Origin: Deferribacteres bacterium
GTDB lineage: Bacteria; Thermosulfidibacterota; Thermosulfidibacteria; Thermosulfidibacterales; Thermosulfidibacteraceae
Assembly: GCA_013153205.1 (NCBI GenBank)
Contig: JAADEW010000083.1
Coordinates: 1-11,692, forward strand
Direction: 5' to 3'
Length of the DNA: 11,692 bases
Both the position numbers and the translations under genes were made by a program. Position 1 is the stretch's first letter. Every line of letters begins with the position of its first letter. Positions 1 through 7,364 of this stretch are shown in pieces. The notes under the pieces were generated by a model, which was given only the letters and a program-made list of their open reading frames with translations, searched no databases and was not told the DNA's origin.

Positions 1-123
1 ATTTCCGAGGAGATTTTGAGCGGTAAGTTCAAGGAAGGGGACACAATAGTTGTAGATGCGGTAAGAGGCAGCTTGAAGTTCAAGAGGAAATGCCTTAATA
101 GGGATAAGAAGGTCACCGTCTGA
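1..123 (+). CDS. clpB: ClpB-type AAA+ chaperone/protease ATPase, C-terminal end (5' partial)
   Basis: Only the last 40 residues are present, read in frame from base 1 to a TGA at 121-123. The segment begins ISEEILSGKFKEGDTIVVD and continues with a G-x-L-x-F strand. This matches the C-terminal D2-small subdomain of Hsp100 ATPases, where an 'xxILxGxxxxGDxIxVD' turn precedes a final beta strand. ClpB, a disaggregase that works with DnaK, is the most likely member, but ClpC or another class I Clp ATPase cannot be excluded from this tail alone. The basic end (KRKCLNRDKK) is not diagnostic. The next gene, bamA, begins 20 bases later with its own ribosome binding site, so co-transcription is plausible. 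Nothing upstream can be seen. Confidence 0.6.
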   Translation: MSEEILSGKFKEGDTIVVDAVRGSLKFKRKCLNRDKKVTV

Positions 124-143
124 AGATTCTTTTGGAGGCGTAA

Positions 144-2447
144 TTGAAAAAGAGAGAGCTGGCTGTCTGGGCTTGTGTCCTTTTCTTTTTCCTGTTCTCT
201 CTTCCGGCACAGGGAAAGGTGAAAAACCCCCCACTGCCAGTTAAGATTATAGAGATTGAAGGGAACAAAAGGGTAGATAAAAATACCATACTCTTTAAGC
301 TTGAGACCAAAGAAGGTGAACCTTTCTCTATAGAGAAAATAAGGCAGGATGTAAAAAACCTGTATGAAACCGGTTTTTTTGACGATGTGCAGGTTGATGT
401 GGAGCCTTTTGAGGGCGGAGTCAAGGTCACTTACATCGTTAAAGAGCGTCCCGTTGTAGGGCGTATAAGGATAGTAGGCAATAAACACATCAAAACCAGT
501 GAAATAAGGAAAGTGCTTAAGAGTCTGCCTTTTTCTATCTACAACGAAAAAATAATAAAAGAAAATGTGATAAAAATAAAACAGCTTTACCAGTCCAAAG
601 GCTATTATTCCGTTAAAGTAGATGTGCTGACCGAGCCCAGAAACGGTAGAGTTGACCTTATATACAAAATAACAGAAGGTAAAAAGGCGGCTATAGCCAA
701 GATTGAGTTTATTGGTAACAAGCATTTTTCTGATAGGGAGCTGAAGAAACAGCTCGTCTCCAAAGAGAAGAATATATGGAACATGGCTTATGCTCTGATA
801 GCTTCTCTTTTTGGCAAACCAGCAACTTATTACTACATAGAGGACCTTTTCAAAGCTGACCTGATGAAGCTCCGCCAGTTTTACAAGGACCATGGATTTC
901 TGAGGGTGGTAATAGGCGAGCCTGAGGTGAAGGTGGACAAAAGAAGGGGTAAAATCTACATCCGCGTGCCTATAGAAGAGGGACCGAGATATAAGGTTAA
1001 GGAAGTTAAAATACTCACTTCAAAGGACGACCCGTATAAGCCGGAGGAGCTCAAAAAGTGGCTCAAGCTTAAACCCGGTGATTGGTATAGTGCTTCTCTT
1101 ATGAGAAAAGACATAACCACCCTTACCGATTTATACGGGGCCAAGGGGTATGTAAACGCTGATGTAAGACCTATAATGGATGTAGATGATAAAACAAAGA
1201 CAGTAAAGCTTGCTTACAGGATAGTTAAGGGCAAGAAGTGGTATGTTGGTAGAATAGAGATATCCGGTAATGTAAAAACGAGGGATAAGGTTATAAGAAG
1301 GGAGATACCCCTTGCCGAAGGGGAGGTTATGAATACCCTTGCCCTTAAATCTGCCAAGGAAAGGCTGAGCAGATTGGGTTATTTCAGCAGTGTGAACATA
1401 GAAACCAAGCCATCTGAGGATAATCATATGGATGTTTTCGTGAATGTTGAGGAACAGCCTACAGGTTCCCTTATGCTTGGCGGTGGTTATGCTTCTTCCG
1501 AGTCTTTTGGCCTTATGGTGCAGTTGAGTGAAAAGAATCTTTTCGGAACGGGAAGGTCCATCTCTTTGAGCGGTGAGTTCACTGCAAGAAGGGTGGATTA
1601 CGACCTTACCTTTTACGACCCGTATATATTTGACAAGCCTCTTTTCTTCAGCGTGAGCTCTTTCAAGCATAAATACGAATACGACACCTTTGACGAAGAC
1701 AGTTTCGGTATGACTTTTAACTTAGGAAAGCGTGTGTTTAACTATTACACCAGAGTTTCTGTTGGGTATGACCTTAGGTCCGTTAAGATAAGCAATGTTG
1801 ATGATGACGCACCTGATTTTATTAAAGACCAGGAAGGCAGTTCCCTTTCTTCGGCTCTTCTCCTTTCCATATCACAGGATACCAGAAACAGCACTTTGTT
1901 GCCCACAAGGGGATTTGTGAGAGAGCTTTCCCTTAAGGTGGCTGGTCTGGGTGGAGATTACGCTTATTATAAGGTTTTTGCCAACTGGGAAAGGTTCGTG
2001 AACATGAAGAGGTTCATAAAAGGTTCGGTTTTCCATGTGAGGTTCAGGCTTGGGTTTATCAATCCGCTTCCGTGGTCACATGAGGACAGACCCATATTTG
2101 AAAGGTTTTATGTGGGAGGACAGAGCACCGTTCGCGGTTTTGACACTGATGAGGCGTCTCCGGAAGATGACGGTGAGGCTATCGGCGGAACCAAAGAGTT
2201 TATTGCCAACTTTGAGTATCTCTTTCCTCTTATAGGTGGTCTGAGGGGATTGGTCTTCTTTGATACGGGTGCCGCTTTTGATAACGGACAGATGATAAGC
2301 TGGGGTCCCATGAGGCAGAGCGTGGGAGCAGGATTGAGAATAATAACGCCTTTTGGTCCTGTTAAACTGGATGTGGGATACAAGCTGGATAGGAGAAGGG
2401 GCGAGAATCCCATTAAAGTCCACTTTTCTGTGGGAACAATATTCTAA
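144..2447 (+). CDS. bamA: BamA, outer membrane protein assembly factor (Omp85 family)
   Basis: This 767-residue protein inserts beta-barrel proteins into the outer membrane as the core of the BAM complex. It starts at TTG; a GGAGG at 134-138, five bases upstream, supports this start. A signal peptide covers roughly residues 1-24 (Lys-Lys-Arg, a hydrophobic stretch rich in Phe and Leu, then LPAQG). Five POTRA domains can be traced from their repeated 'I.I.GN' strands: about 31-103, 104-181, 182-282, 283-365 and 366-441. The barrel spans about 442-767. It carries the Omp85 loop-6 VRGF motif at 663-666, a late GLRIITPFGPVKLDVGY stretch, and a C-terminal Phe typical of outer membrane barrels. Length and domain number fit BamA rather than TamA, which has three POTRA domains. 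It is followed after 10 bases by skp, the usual partner. Confidence 0.97.
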   Translation: MKKRELAVWACVLFFFLFSLPAQGKVKNPPLPVKIIEIEGNKRVDKNTILFKLETKEGEPFSIEKIRQDVKNLYETGFFDDVQVDVEPFEGGVKVTYIVKERPVVGRIRIVGNKHIKTSEIRKVLKSLPFSIYNEKIIKENVIKIKQLYQSKGYYSVKVDVLTEPRNGRVDLIYKITEGKKAAIAKIEFIGNKHFSDRELKKQLVSKEKNIWNMAYALIASLFGKPATYYYIEDLFKADLMKLRQFYKDHGFLRVVIGEPEVKVDKRRGKIYIRVPIEEGPRYKVKEVKILTSKDDPYKPEELKKWLKLKPGDWYSASLMRKDITTLTDLYGAKGYVNADVRPIMDVDDKTKTVKLAYRIVKGKKWYVGRIEISGNVKTRDKVIRREIPLAEGEVMNTLALKSAKERLSRLGYFSSVNIETKPSEDNHMDVFVNVEEQPTGSLMLGGGYASSESFGLMVQLSEKNLFGTGRSISLSGEFTARRVDYDLTFYDPYIFDKPLFFSVSSFKHKYEYDTFDEDSFGMTFNLGKRVFNYYTRVSVGYDLRSVKISNVDDDAPDFIKDQEGSSLSSALLLSISQDTRNSTLLPTRGFVRELSLKVAGLGGDYAYYKVFANWERFVNMKRFIKGSVFHVRFRLGFINPLPWSHEDRPIFERFYVGGQSTVRGFDTDEASPEDDGEAIGGTKEFIANFEYLFPLIGGLRGLVFFDTGAAFDNGQMISWGPMRQSVGAGLRIITPFGPVKLDVGYKLDRRRGENPIKVHFSVGTIF

Positions 2448-2457
2448 GGGGGTTGGT

Positions 2458-2976
2458 ATGAGGAAGCTTTTACTGATAATACTGGGTTTGTTCATGCTTT
2501 TCGGCTGGGTCTGGGCAAAGGACCTGAAGATTGGAGTTGTTGACCTTCAGATGGCCATCGTGAAGTCGGAAAAGGGGAGAAAGGCTAAAGCCGAGCTGGA
2601 TAAGGAGTATCAGCAGAAAAAGAGGGAGATTGACAAAAAGAAGGCGGAGCTTGAAAAGCTCAGAAAACAGCTTGAAAAAGAGACCGCCATACTTTCTGAG
2701 AAAGCCAAAAAGGAGAAGGAAAGGGAATACAGGGATAAGATAAGAGAGCTTCAGGCTATGATACAGGAAGCCAAAATGGAGCTGGTGAGGAAAGAACAGG
2801 AGCTCACCAATCAGATTATAAAGGAGCTGGTGGAGCAGATAAGGGCTTACGGCAAGAAAAACGGATACACCCTCATAATTGAAAAGCGAGGCGGTGTGAT
2901 TTACAACGACCCCAGTGTGGATTTGACGGATAAGATGATAAAGATTTACGACTCCAAAGGCGCCGCTAAAAAGTAG
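2458..2976 (+). CDS. skp: Skp/OmpH family periplasmic chaperone
   Basis: The 172-residue product is a periplasmic chaperone that holds unfolded outer-membrane proteins on their way to BamA. The ATG at 2458 is chosen because it has GGGGG (2448-2452) just upstream and opens directly into a signal peptide: MRKLLLII, a hydrophobic core, then GWVWA before KDL. An in-frame ATG 105 bases earlier would lie inside bamA and bury the signal peptide. The mature protein begins with KIGVVDLQMAIVKSEKG, the OmpH signature strand and helix. A highly charged Lys/Glu coiled coil follows from about 40 to 122, forming the tentacle. The chain returns to the body with YTLIIEKRGGVIYNDPSVDLTDKMIK, typical of the family. 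The stop codon TAG directly abuts the ATG of lpxD. Confidence 0.95.
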   Translation: MRKLLLIILGLFMLFGWVWAKDLKIGVVDLQMAIVKSEKGRKAKAELDKEYQQKKREIDKKKAELEKLRKQLEKETAILSEKAKKEKEREYRDKIRELQAMIQEAKMELVRKEQELTNQIIKELVEQIRAYGKKNGYTLIIEKRGGVIYNDPSVDLTDKMIKIYDSKGAAKK

Positions 2977-3996
2977 ATGGTGCAAACGGCTTCTGACATA
3001 GCCCGCATCGTGGGCGGTGAGCTCATAGGAGATGCTTCCGAACCGGTAAAAGGGGTGTCGAGTCTCGATGAGGCGAAGGAGGGGGAGCTTTCCTTTGTTA
3101 CCGAGGAGTATTACCGCAAGAACAAGGTGATAAACACCCGTGCCTCCGTTTTGATTGTGCCCAAAGGCTTTCCTCCTCTGGAGGGCAAAACCTTAATCGC
3201 CGTGGACGACCCCATGGAGGCGGTAATCAAAGTCCTGCACCTCTTCGTGGACGGGGATTACGGCTCCGGTATCTCCCCTTACGCTGTGGTCTCACCCTCG
3301 GCGAAGTTGGGAGAAAATGTTGTGCTCCGTGAGTTTGTGGTGGTGGAGGACGGTGCTGTTATAGAAGACGATGCGGTGGTGATGCCCTTCTGCTACATCG
3401 GGAAAAACGCCGTTGTGGGAAAGGGAAGCATTCTTTTTCCCCATGTGGTTGTTTACAGGGACTGCGTTATCGGTAAAAAATGCGTGATACACGCAGGTGC
3501 CGTGATAGGAGCCGATGGATTCGGGTATATTGAGGTTGAGGGCAGGAGGGTCAAAATCCCTCAGATAGGGCGTGTGGTGATAGAGGATAATGTTGAGGTT
3601 GGGGCAAACACCTGCATAGACAGGGCTACTCTGGGTTCCACCAGAGTGGGAGAGGGAACCAAGCTGGACAACCTCGTTCAGATTGGGCACAACGTTAAAA
3701 TAGGCAGGAATACTGTGATAGCGGGACAGACGGGAATCGCCGGAAGCGTTAAAGTAGGAGACGGCGTTATGATGGGTGGGCAGGTTGGCGTTGCCGACCA
3801 TGTGAAAATTGGCGACAGGGTAATGATTGCGGCTAAATCCGGGGTCACCGGAAACTTGAAGGATGGAGAGGTGGTTATAGGTTCACCTGCCATGCCCGTT
3901 TCGGTGTGGAAGAGGATATACGGTGCCATGAAGAAGCTTCCTGAAATCTATGCCTTTTTCAGGAAACTAAAGGCAAAGGGGTTGGGGAATGATTGA
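2977..3996 (+). CDS. lpxD: LpxD, UDP-3-O-(3-hydroxyacyl)glucosamine N-acyltransferase
   Basis: LpxD adds the second 3-hydroxyacyl chain, from acyl-ACP, to UDP-3-O-acyl-glucosamine in lipid A synthesis. The 339-residue length fits the family. The N-terminal uridine-binding domain (about 1-100) includes the pattern SSLDEAKEGELSFVTEEYY. The long central part is a left-handed beta helix of hexapeptide repeats (I/V-G-x-x-x-x), with the characteristic GADGFGYI and NTCIDRATLGST segments. His238 in NLVQIGHNVKIG corresponds to the catalytic histidine (His239 in E. coli). A helical C-terminus (VSVWKRIYGAMKKLPEIYAFFRKLK) likely contacts ACP. The ATG follows the skp stop with no gap and no clear Shine-Dalgarno, so translational coupling is likely. 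The gene overlaps fabZ by eight bases. Confidence 0.97.
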   Translation: MVQTASDIARIVGGELIGDASEPVKGVSSLDEAKEGELSFVTEEYYRKNKVINTRASVLIVPKGFPPLEGKTLIAVDDPMEAVIKVLHLFVDGDYGSGISPYAVVSPSAKLGENVVLREFVVVEDGAVIEDDAVVMPFCYIGKNAVVGKGSILFPHVVVYRDCVIGKKCVIHAGAVIGADGFGYIEVEGRRVKIPQIGRVVIEDNVEVGANTCIDRATLGSTRVGEGTKLDNLVQIGHNVKIGRNTVIAGQTGIAGSVKVGDGVMMGGQVGVADHVKIGDRVMIAAKSGVTGNLKDGEVVIGSPAMPVSVWKRIYGAMKKLPEIYAFFRKLKAKGLGND

Positions 3997-4429
3997 CATA
4001 AAGAGGATACTTAAGCTTTTGCCGCATAGGTATCCATTTCTCATGGTGGACAGGGTGCTTGAGCTTAAAGATGGTGAGTATATAAAAGCCGTCAAAAATG
4101 TTACCTTTAACGAGCCCCATTTTACCGGCCACTTTCCGGAGGACCCTGTTATGCCGGGGGTTCTCATTATAGAAGCTCTTGCTCAGGCAGGGGCTTTAAT
4201 TGCCCTTTCCCAGCTTTCCGGTGAGGAGCTGGAGAAGTCAAGGGCTTATTTTGCTGGAATAGAGAGGGCGAGGTTCAAAAGGGTGGTGAGGCCCGGTGAT
4301 GTGCTGATACTTGAGGGAAGGGTTATCAACAGGAAGGCAAACTTCTGGAAGATGGAGGCGAAAGCCACGGTGGACGGTAAAGTGGCGGCAGAAGCTATTC
4401 TTCAGGCGGCAATCGTCAGGGAAGATTGA
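3989..4429 (+). CDS. fabZ: FabZ, 3-hydroxyacyl-ACP dehydratase
   Basis: FabZ dehydrates 3-hydroxyacyl-ACP in type II fatty acid elongation and so competes with LpxD (and LpxA) for the same acyl-ACP pool. The product is 146 residues, normal for the family. It opens with IKRILKLLPHRYPFLMVDRV, the standard FabZ start. The active-site pair is visible as His48 (in FTGHFPEDPVMPG) and Glu62 (in VLIIEALAQAG). The later RARFKRVVRPGDVLILEG stretch is the usual hot-dog-fold strand pair. Its start lies inside the end of lpxD, with GGGG at 3984-3987 very close to the ATG, and its stop overlaps the next start as TGATG. In many proteobacteria lpxA follows here; in this window it does not. Confidence 0.97.
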   Translation: MIDIKRILKLLPHRYPFLMVDRVLELKDGEYIKAVKNVTFNEPHFTGHFPEDPVMPGVLIIEALAQAGALIALSQLSGEELEKSRAYFAGIERARFKRVVRPGDVLILEGRVINRKANFWKMEAKATVDGKVAAEAILQAAIVRED

Positions 4430-6225
4430 TGCTGAGAAGGCTTTTTTTCATTCTGTTAGTGTGTCTTTTTTCGGTAAAGGCTTTCGCCATAAGTGAAGAG
4501 GCGCTCAAAAACCTTGCCCAGCTTATCTACGATTCTTTCCCTCCCGTGGAAGGTTTCGTTGTGGGTGTCAGCGGTGACAAAGCCGTTATTGACCTTGGGG
4601 CAAAGAATAAAGTCTATAAGGGAATGGTTCTTAGCATATCGCGAAAGGGCTTGCCTTTCAGACATCCTATCACCGGGCAGATAATAGGATATACCGAAAG
4701 AGAGCTCGGCCTTATGCAGGTGGTGAAGGTCTATCCCAGCGCGTCTATCGGAAGGATTTATGCTTCCGAACCGGTGAAGCCCGGGGATATAGTGAGAATC
4801 ACGCGAGCCAAAATTAACCTCTACATATTTCCCCTTTCCGACAAAACCGGAGGTGGATTCAACCTGATTGCCTTTTCCGATAGATTGAGGAGGTTTCTGG
4901 AAGAGACGGGGCGCTTCAGAATATTTACCGAGGAGAGGGTGATTCAGGAGGTTTCCGCCTACGGCGGTGATACCACCGATTTGGGTCTGCTAAAAGCCAT
5001 ACACACCCTTTATAAAAACAAGAAAGAGCCTTACTTTGCCCTTTTAGGCTGGATAGACAAGGAAGGGGACAGCTACTTCTTCAGGGGTTCGCTAATCTGC
5101 CTCAACATAGCAAAGAGGGTGCGTGCTTTCAGCGTTTACATAGGGAAAGCCGGATGGCGTCCTTCTGCTGAGCGGGGGGTGCTTTTCGTCTCTTCCCTGT
5201 TTGATGGGAAGGCGGACGCCTTGGCTTCAGGAGATATAGACGGAGACGGAAAGCGGGAGATAATCTTCAATGTGGTGAATAAACTGCTTGTTTACACCTA
5301 CAATCCTGAAAAGAGGAATCTTATAAGGAGAGATGGATTTGACTTCTCACCCACTTATAAAGTTTTCAGCCTTGACATGGCTGATTTGGACGGCGACGGC
5401 AGGGACGAGCTTGTTATGGCGGGCAGTGACTTCAAGGACTTTACCCCCATAAGCTTCATCTACAAGTGGACTGCAAAGGGGTGGAAGAGGATAAAGAGGG
5501 TGGAGGGCTCTCTGTTAAGAGCAATTAAGCTTGATGGAAATGTGTTCATCTTCTCCCAGTATATCTCTCCTCAGGACCCCTTCAGTGAGCCTCCCAAGCT
5601 CGTGAGGTATGATAACGGCAGGCTTAAAACAGTTGATAAGATAAAAGCCTTAAAGGGCGACCTGATACTGGGTATGGACTTGCTGAAGGACGAAAACGGC
5701 GAGATAGACTTCGTGGTGAACGAGGAAGGAAGGGTGGTTGTGAAGAACAGAAACGGTGAGGTGGTGGCGGATGTTCCCGGTTATTACGGAAACACAGGGG
5801 TTGCCTTCTTCTACAAGGAACCCATGGTCAAGGTGTTTTACGAGGGAGAAGGCTTTCTGGAAATCTCAAAGCAGGATTACATGAGGTTTAAAGAGCTTAC
5901 CCTTACTGTTCCCGGAAGGTCGCTTGTATGCCGCTCTAAGGATGGTCTTAAGCTCATCGTTTACAGGAACAACCCCTTTATGTGGGAGGCTTACTTTGAG
6001 CCGTTCAAAGGTGCGGTCTTGAAGATGTATAGATGGAAAGAGGGCTTCTTTGAGGATACAGGCTGGATAAAGTCCTTCAGCGAAGGGATAAGGGACATAT
6101 ACCTTTCAGATGTTGACGGTGACGGTAAAAACGAGGTGCTGGTCCTGGTGATAAAGGGTATAAGAACCAGAAAAGAGGGCTTGAAGTTCAACTCAAGGAT
6201 TGTTATCTACCGCATTTCAAAATGA
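4429..6225 (+). CDS. Secreted FG-GAP/VCBS-type repeat protein with FlgT/CsgG-like N-terminus, function unknown
   Basis: I do not recognise a named gene. The product is 598 residues from the ATG at 4429, coupled to fabZ as TGATG; a TTG three bases earlier is the alternative start. A signal peptide is clear (MLRRLFFILLVCLFSVKAFA, then IS). Residues about 20-125 contain VEGFVVGVSGDKAVIDLGAK and a KGMVLSISRKG turn followed by HPITGQIIGYTE. This resembles the small beta domain of FlgT and related envelope proteins (inference from pattern). Residues about 130-245 look like a CsgG/FlgT-type alpha/beta domain. From about 250 onwards the chain is beta-rich and probably forms a propeller-like repeat array. 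It holds three calcium-type loops, DIDGDGKRE (from 269), DLDGDGRDE (from 319) and DVDGDGKNE (from 561). The likely location is periplasm or outer membrane; no lipobox or C-terminal barrel signature is seen. Confidence 0.75.
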   Translation: MLRRLFFILLVCLFSVKAFAISEEALKNLAQLIYDSFPPVEGFVVGVSGDKAVIDLGAKNKVYKGMVLSISRKGLPFRHPITGQIIGYTERELGLMQVVKVYPSASIGRIYASEPVKPGDIVRITRAKINLYIFPLSDKTGGGFNLIAFSDRLRRFLEETGRFRIFTEERVIQEVSAYGGDTTDLGLLKAIHTLYKNKKEPYFALLGWIDKEGDSYFFRGSLICLNIAKRVRAFSVYIGKAGWRPSAERGVLFVSSLFDGKADALASGDIDGDGKREIIFNVVNKLLVYTYNPEKRNLIRRDGFDFSPTYKVFSLDMADLDGDGRDELVMAGSDFKDFTPISFIYKWTAKGWKRIKRVEGSLLRAIKLDGNVFIFSQYISPQDPFSEPPKLVRYDNGRLKTVDKIKALKGDLILGMDLLKDENGEIDFVVNEEGRVVVKNRNGEVVADVPGYYGNTGVAFFYKEPMVKVFYEGEGFLEISKQDYMRFKELTLTVPGRSLVCRSKDGLKLIVYRNNPFMWEAYFEPFKGAVLKMYRWKEGFFEDTGWIKSFSEGIRDIYLSDVDGDGKNEVLVLVIKGIRTRKEGLKFNSRIVIYRISK

Positions 6226-6572
6226 TTGAAGGCGTTGGAGTGGACATAGTCTCTCACAGGCGGATAAAAAGGGTGCTGGAGCGCTACGGGGAGCGTTTCT
6301 TGAAAAGGGTGATGGCTGAGTCCGAGCTTGAGGAGCTCAGAAAAAGAGCCGATGTGGTGGGGTTCGTTGCGTCAAGATGGGCCGCTAAAGAGGCGGTGGT
6401 AAAAGCCCTTGGATGTAGTGTTTCCTATAGGTTGATAGAGGTGCTCAAGGATGAAAAGAGGCCGTGGGTAAAAATTGAAGGGATAGACAAAAAAATTCAT
6501 CTGTCCTTGAGTCACGAGAAAGATTATAGTATAGCCTTTGCAGTAGTTGAGGGCTCCTCTCTCCGGGGATAG
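6222..6572 (+). CDS. acpS: AcpS, holo-[acyl carrier protein] synthase
   Basis: AcpS transfers 4'-phosphopantetheine from CoA to apo-ACP, making the carrier used by FabZ, LpxD and fatty acid synthesis. The 116-residue product has the family hallmarks: MIEGVGVDIV with metal-binding Asp8, FVASRWAAKEAVVKALG with Glu57, and HLSLSHEKDYSIAFAVVE near the end. The ATG overlaps the previous stop as ATGA. The stretch after KALG (GCSVSYRLIEVLKDE) is slightly shorter than the usual 'GTG.SG' loop, but all catalytic positions I can see are kept, so it should be active. It is followed by a 34-base gap before rpsF. Confidence 0.95.
   Translation: MIEGVGVDIVSHRRIKRVLERYGERFLKRVMAESELEELRKRADVVGFVASRWAAKEAVVKALGCSVSYRLIEVLKDEKRPWVKIEGIDKKIHLSLSHEKDYSIAFAVVEGSSLRG
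6507..6535 (+). promoter_or_regulatory. Possible sigma-70-type promoter inside acpS for rpsF-ssb-rpsR-efp
   Basis: TTGAGT at 6507-6512 and TATAGC at 6530-6535 are separated by 17 bases, each matching 4 of 6 consensus positions. Transcription would start near 6542 and give an rpsF leader of about 65 bases that includes the hairpin at 6560-6580. Matches of this quality arise by chance fairly often, so this is a weak call, made because it lies where a separate ribosomal-protein unit would be expected to start. Confidence 0.25.
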
Positions 6573-6600
6573 CCCGGGGATAATAAAAACCAAGGGGAGG
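6556..6600 (+). promoter_or_regulatory. GC-rich hairpin and possible RBS-covering helix before rpsF
   Basis: Bases 6560-6567 (TCTCCGGG) can pair with 6573-6580 (CCCGGGGA) around a five-base loop, giving an eight-pair stem with one G-U. It spans the acpS stop codon. In addition, the pyrimidine run 6556-6562 (CCTCTCT) can pair with 6594-6600 (GGGGAGG), the rpsF ribosome binding site, through seven pairs including two G-U. The two structures share only three bases, so the core hairpin (6563-6577) can coexist with the outer helix. No U-run follows, so this is not an obvious terminator. A role in translational control of rpsF is inference. Confidence 0.35.
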
Positions 6601-6606
6601 TGTGAT

Positions 6607-6927
6607 ATGGATTTAAGGTGTTATGAGTCCGTGGTGGTCTTTGTTCCCGAGCTTGATGAGAAAGAGCTTGAGGAGCAGATTCAGTGGGTCAAATCCATAA
6701 TTGAGAAGAACGGCGGTGAGATAGTCAAGGTTGACAACTGGGGGAAGAGAAAGCTCGCCTACGAAATTGAGAAGAGAAAAGAGGGGTATTATGTGCTCTT
6801 TCTGTTCAGGTCTTCCGGTGATTTGGTGGAGGAGCTGGAGAGAAACTACCGGATTAACAACAATGTGATAAGGTATCTCACCGTGAAGAGGAAAGAGAGC
6901 GAGTGTGAGGAGAAAGGGGAGGAGTAA
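6607..6927 (+). CDS. rpsF: Ribosomal protein bS6
   Basis: This 106-residue protein of the small ribosomal subunit pairs with bS18 on the platform of 16S rRNA. The ATG at 6607 is chosen because AAGGGGAGG at 6592-6600 is well placed and the protein then starts with the family's RCYESVVVFVPELDE. An earlier in-frame ATG at 6547 would overlap acpS and add an unrelated extension. The conserved NGGEIVKVDNWGKRKLAYEIEKRKEGYYVLFLF core and the NNNVIRYLTVKR end are both present. The acidic tail (ESECEEKGEE) is common in bS6. The stop overlaps the ssb start by one base (TAATG). Confidence 0.97.
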   Translation: MDLRCYESVVVFVPELDEKELEEQIQWVKSIIEKNGGEIVKVDNWGKRKLAYEIEKRKEGYYVLFLFRSSGDLVEELERNYRINNNVIRYLTVKRKESECEEKGEE

Positions 6928-7340
6928 TGGCGGTTTACATCAACAAGGTTTTTCTCGCAGGCAATCTCACAAAGGACCCTGAGATGCGGTATATGCCTTC
7001 GGGAACGCCTGTCACTACTTTCAGAATCGCCATAAACAGAAGGTTCAGGAAGAAGACCGGGGAAGATGTTGAAGAGACCTGTTTCATAGACGTTGAGGCT
7101 TACGGTAAAACCGCCGAGTTCTGCAACGAGTATCTCACCAAGGGCAGGAACATCCTCGTTGAGGGCAGGCTCAAGTTTGACAGCTGGGAGACGGATGCAG
7201 GAAGGCGAAGCAGGCATGTTGTGGTGGCTGAAAAGGTGAGCCCCCTTGATTACAGGGCGGAGAAGCCCGTTGAGGACGAGATTGTCAAACCGGATGTGTC
7301 CGGGGTTGACCCTGAAGAGGACGATGAGTTTCCTTTCTAA
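6927..7340 (+). CDS. ssb: Single-stranded DNA-binding protein SSB
   Basis: SSB coats single-stranded DNA in replication, repair and recombination and recruits partner proteins through its tail. The product is 137 residues. An OB fold occupies about 1-110: NKVFLAGNLTKDPEMRYMPSGTPVTTFRIAINR, then ETCFIDVEAYGKTAEFCNEYLTKGRNILVEGRLKFDSWE. A short acidic linker leads to the C-terminal partner-binding tip, DDEFPF, which matches the DDDIPF-type signature. The linker is short compared with E. coli SSB (about 178 residues in all). The rpsF-ssb-rpsR order is widespread in bacteria. GGGGAGG at 6915-6921 serves as the ribosome binding site. Confidence 0.97.
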   Translation: MAVYINKVFLAGNLTKDPEMRYMPSGTPVTTFRIAINRRFRKKTGEDVEETCFIDVEAYGKTAEFCNEYLTKGRNILVEGRLKFDSWETDAGRRSRHVVVAEKVSPLDYRAEKPVEDEIVKPDVSGVDPEEDDEFPF

Positions 7341-7364
7341 AAATTTTGTGAGGAGGTTAGAGCT

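Noticed and set aside
1131..1670. 179-codon minus-strand open frame within bamA
   Set aside because: It is antisense to the end of the POTRA region and the start of the barrel; its composition looks like a shadow of the BamA frame and no family was recognised.
2470..2985. 171-codon minus-strand open frame, rich in Leu and Phe, opposite skp
   Set aside because: The hydrophobic look comes from reading the Lys/Glu-rich coiled-coil codons backwards (AAG/GAG become CTT/CTC); it is not a membrane protein gene.
6560..6580. GC-rich hairpin at the acpS stop as a rho-independent terminator
   Set aside because: The stem is followed by GATAATAAAAACC on the plus strand rather than a run of T, so it lacks the terminator tail; a regulatory or processing role is more plausible.
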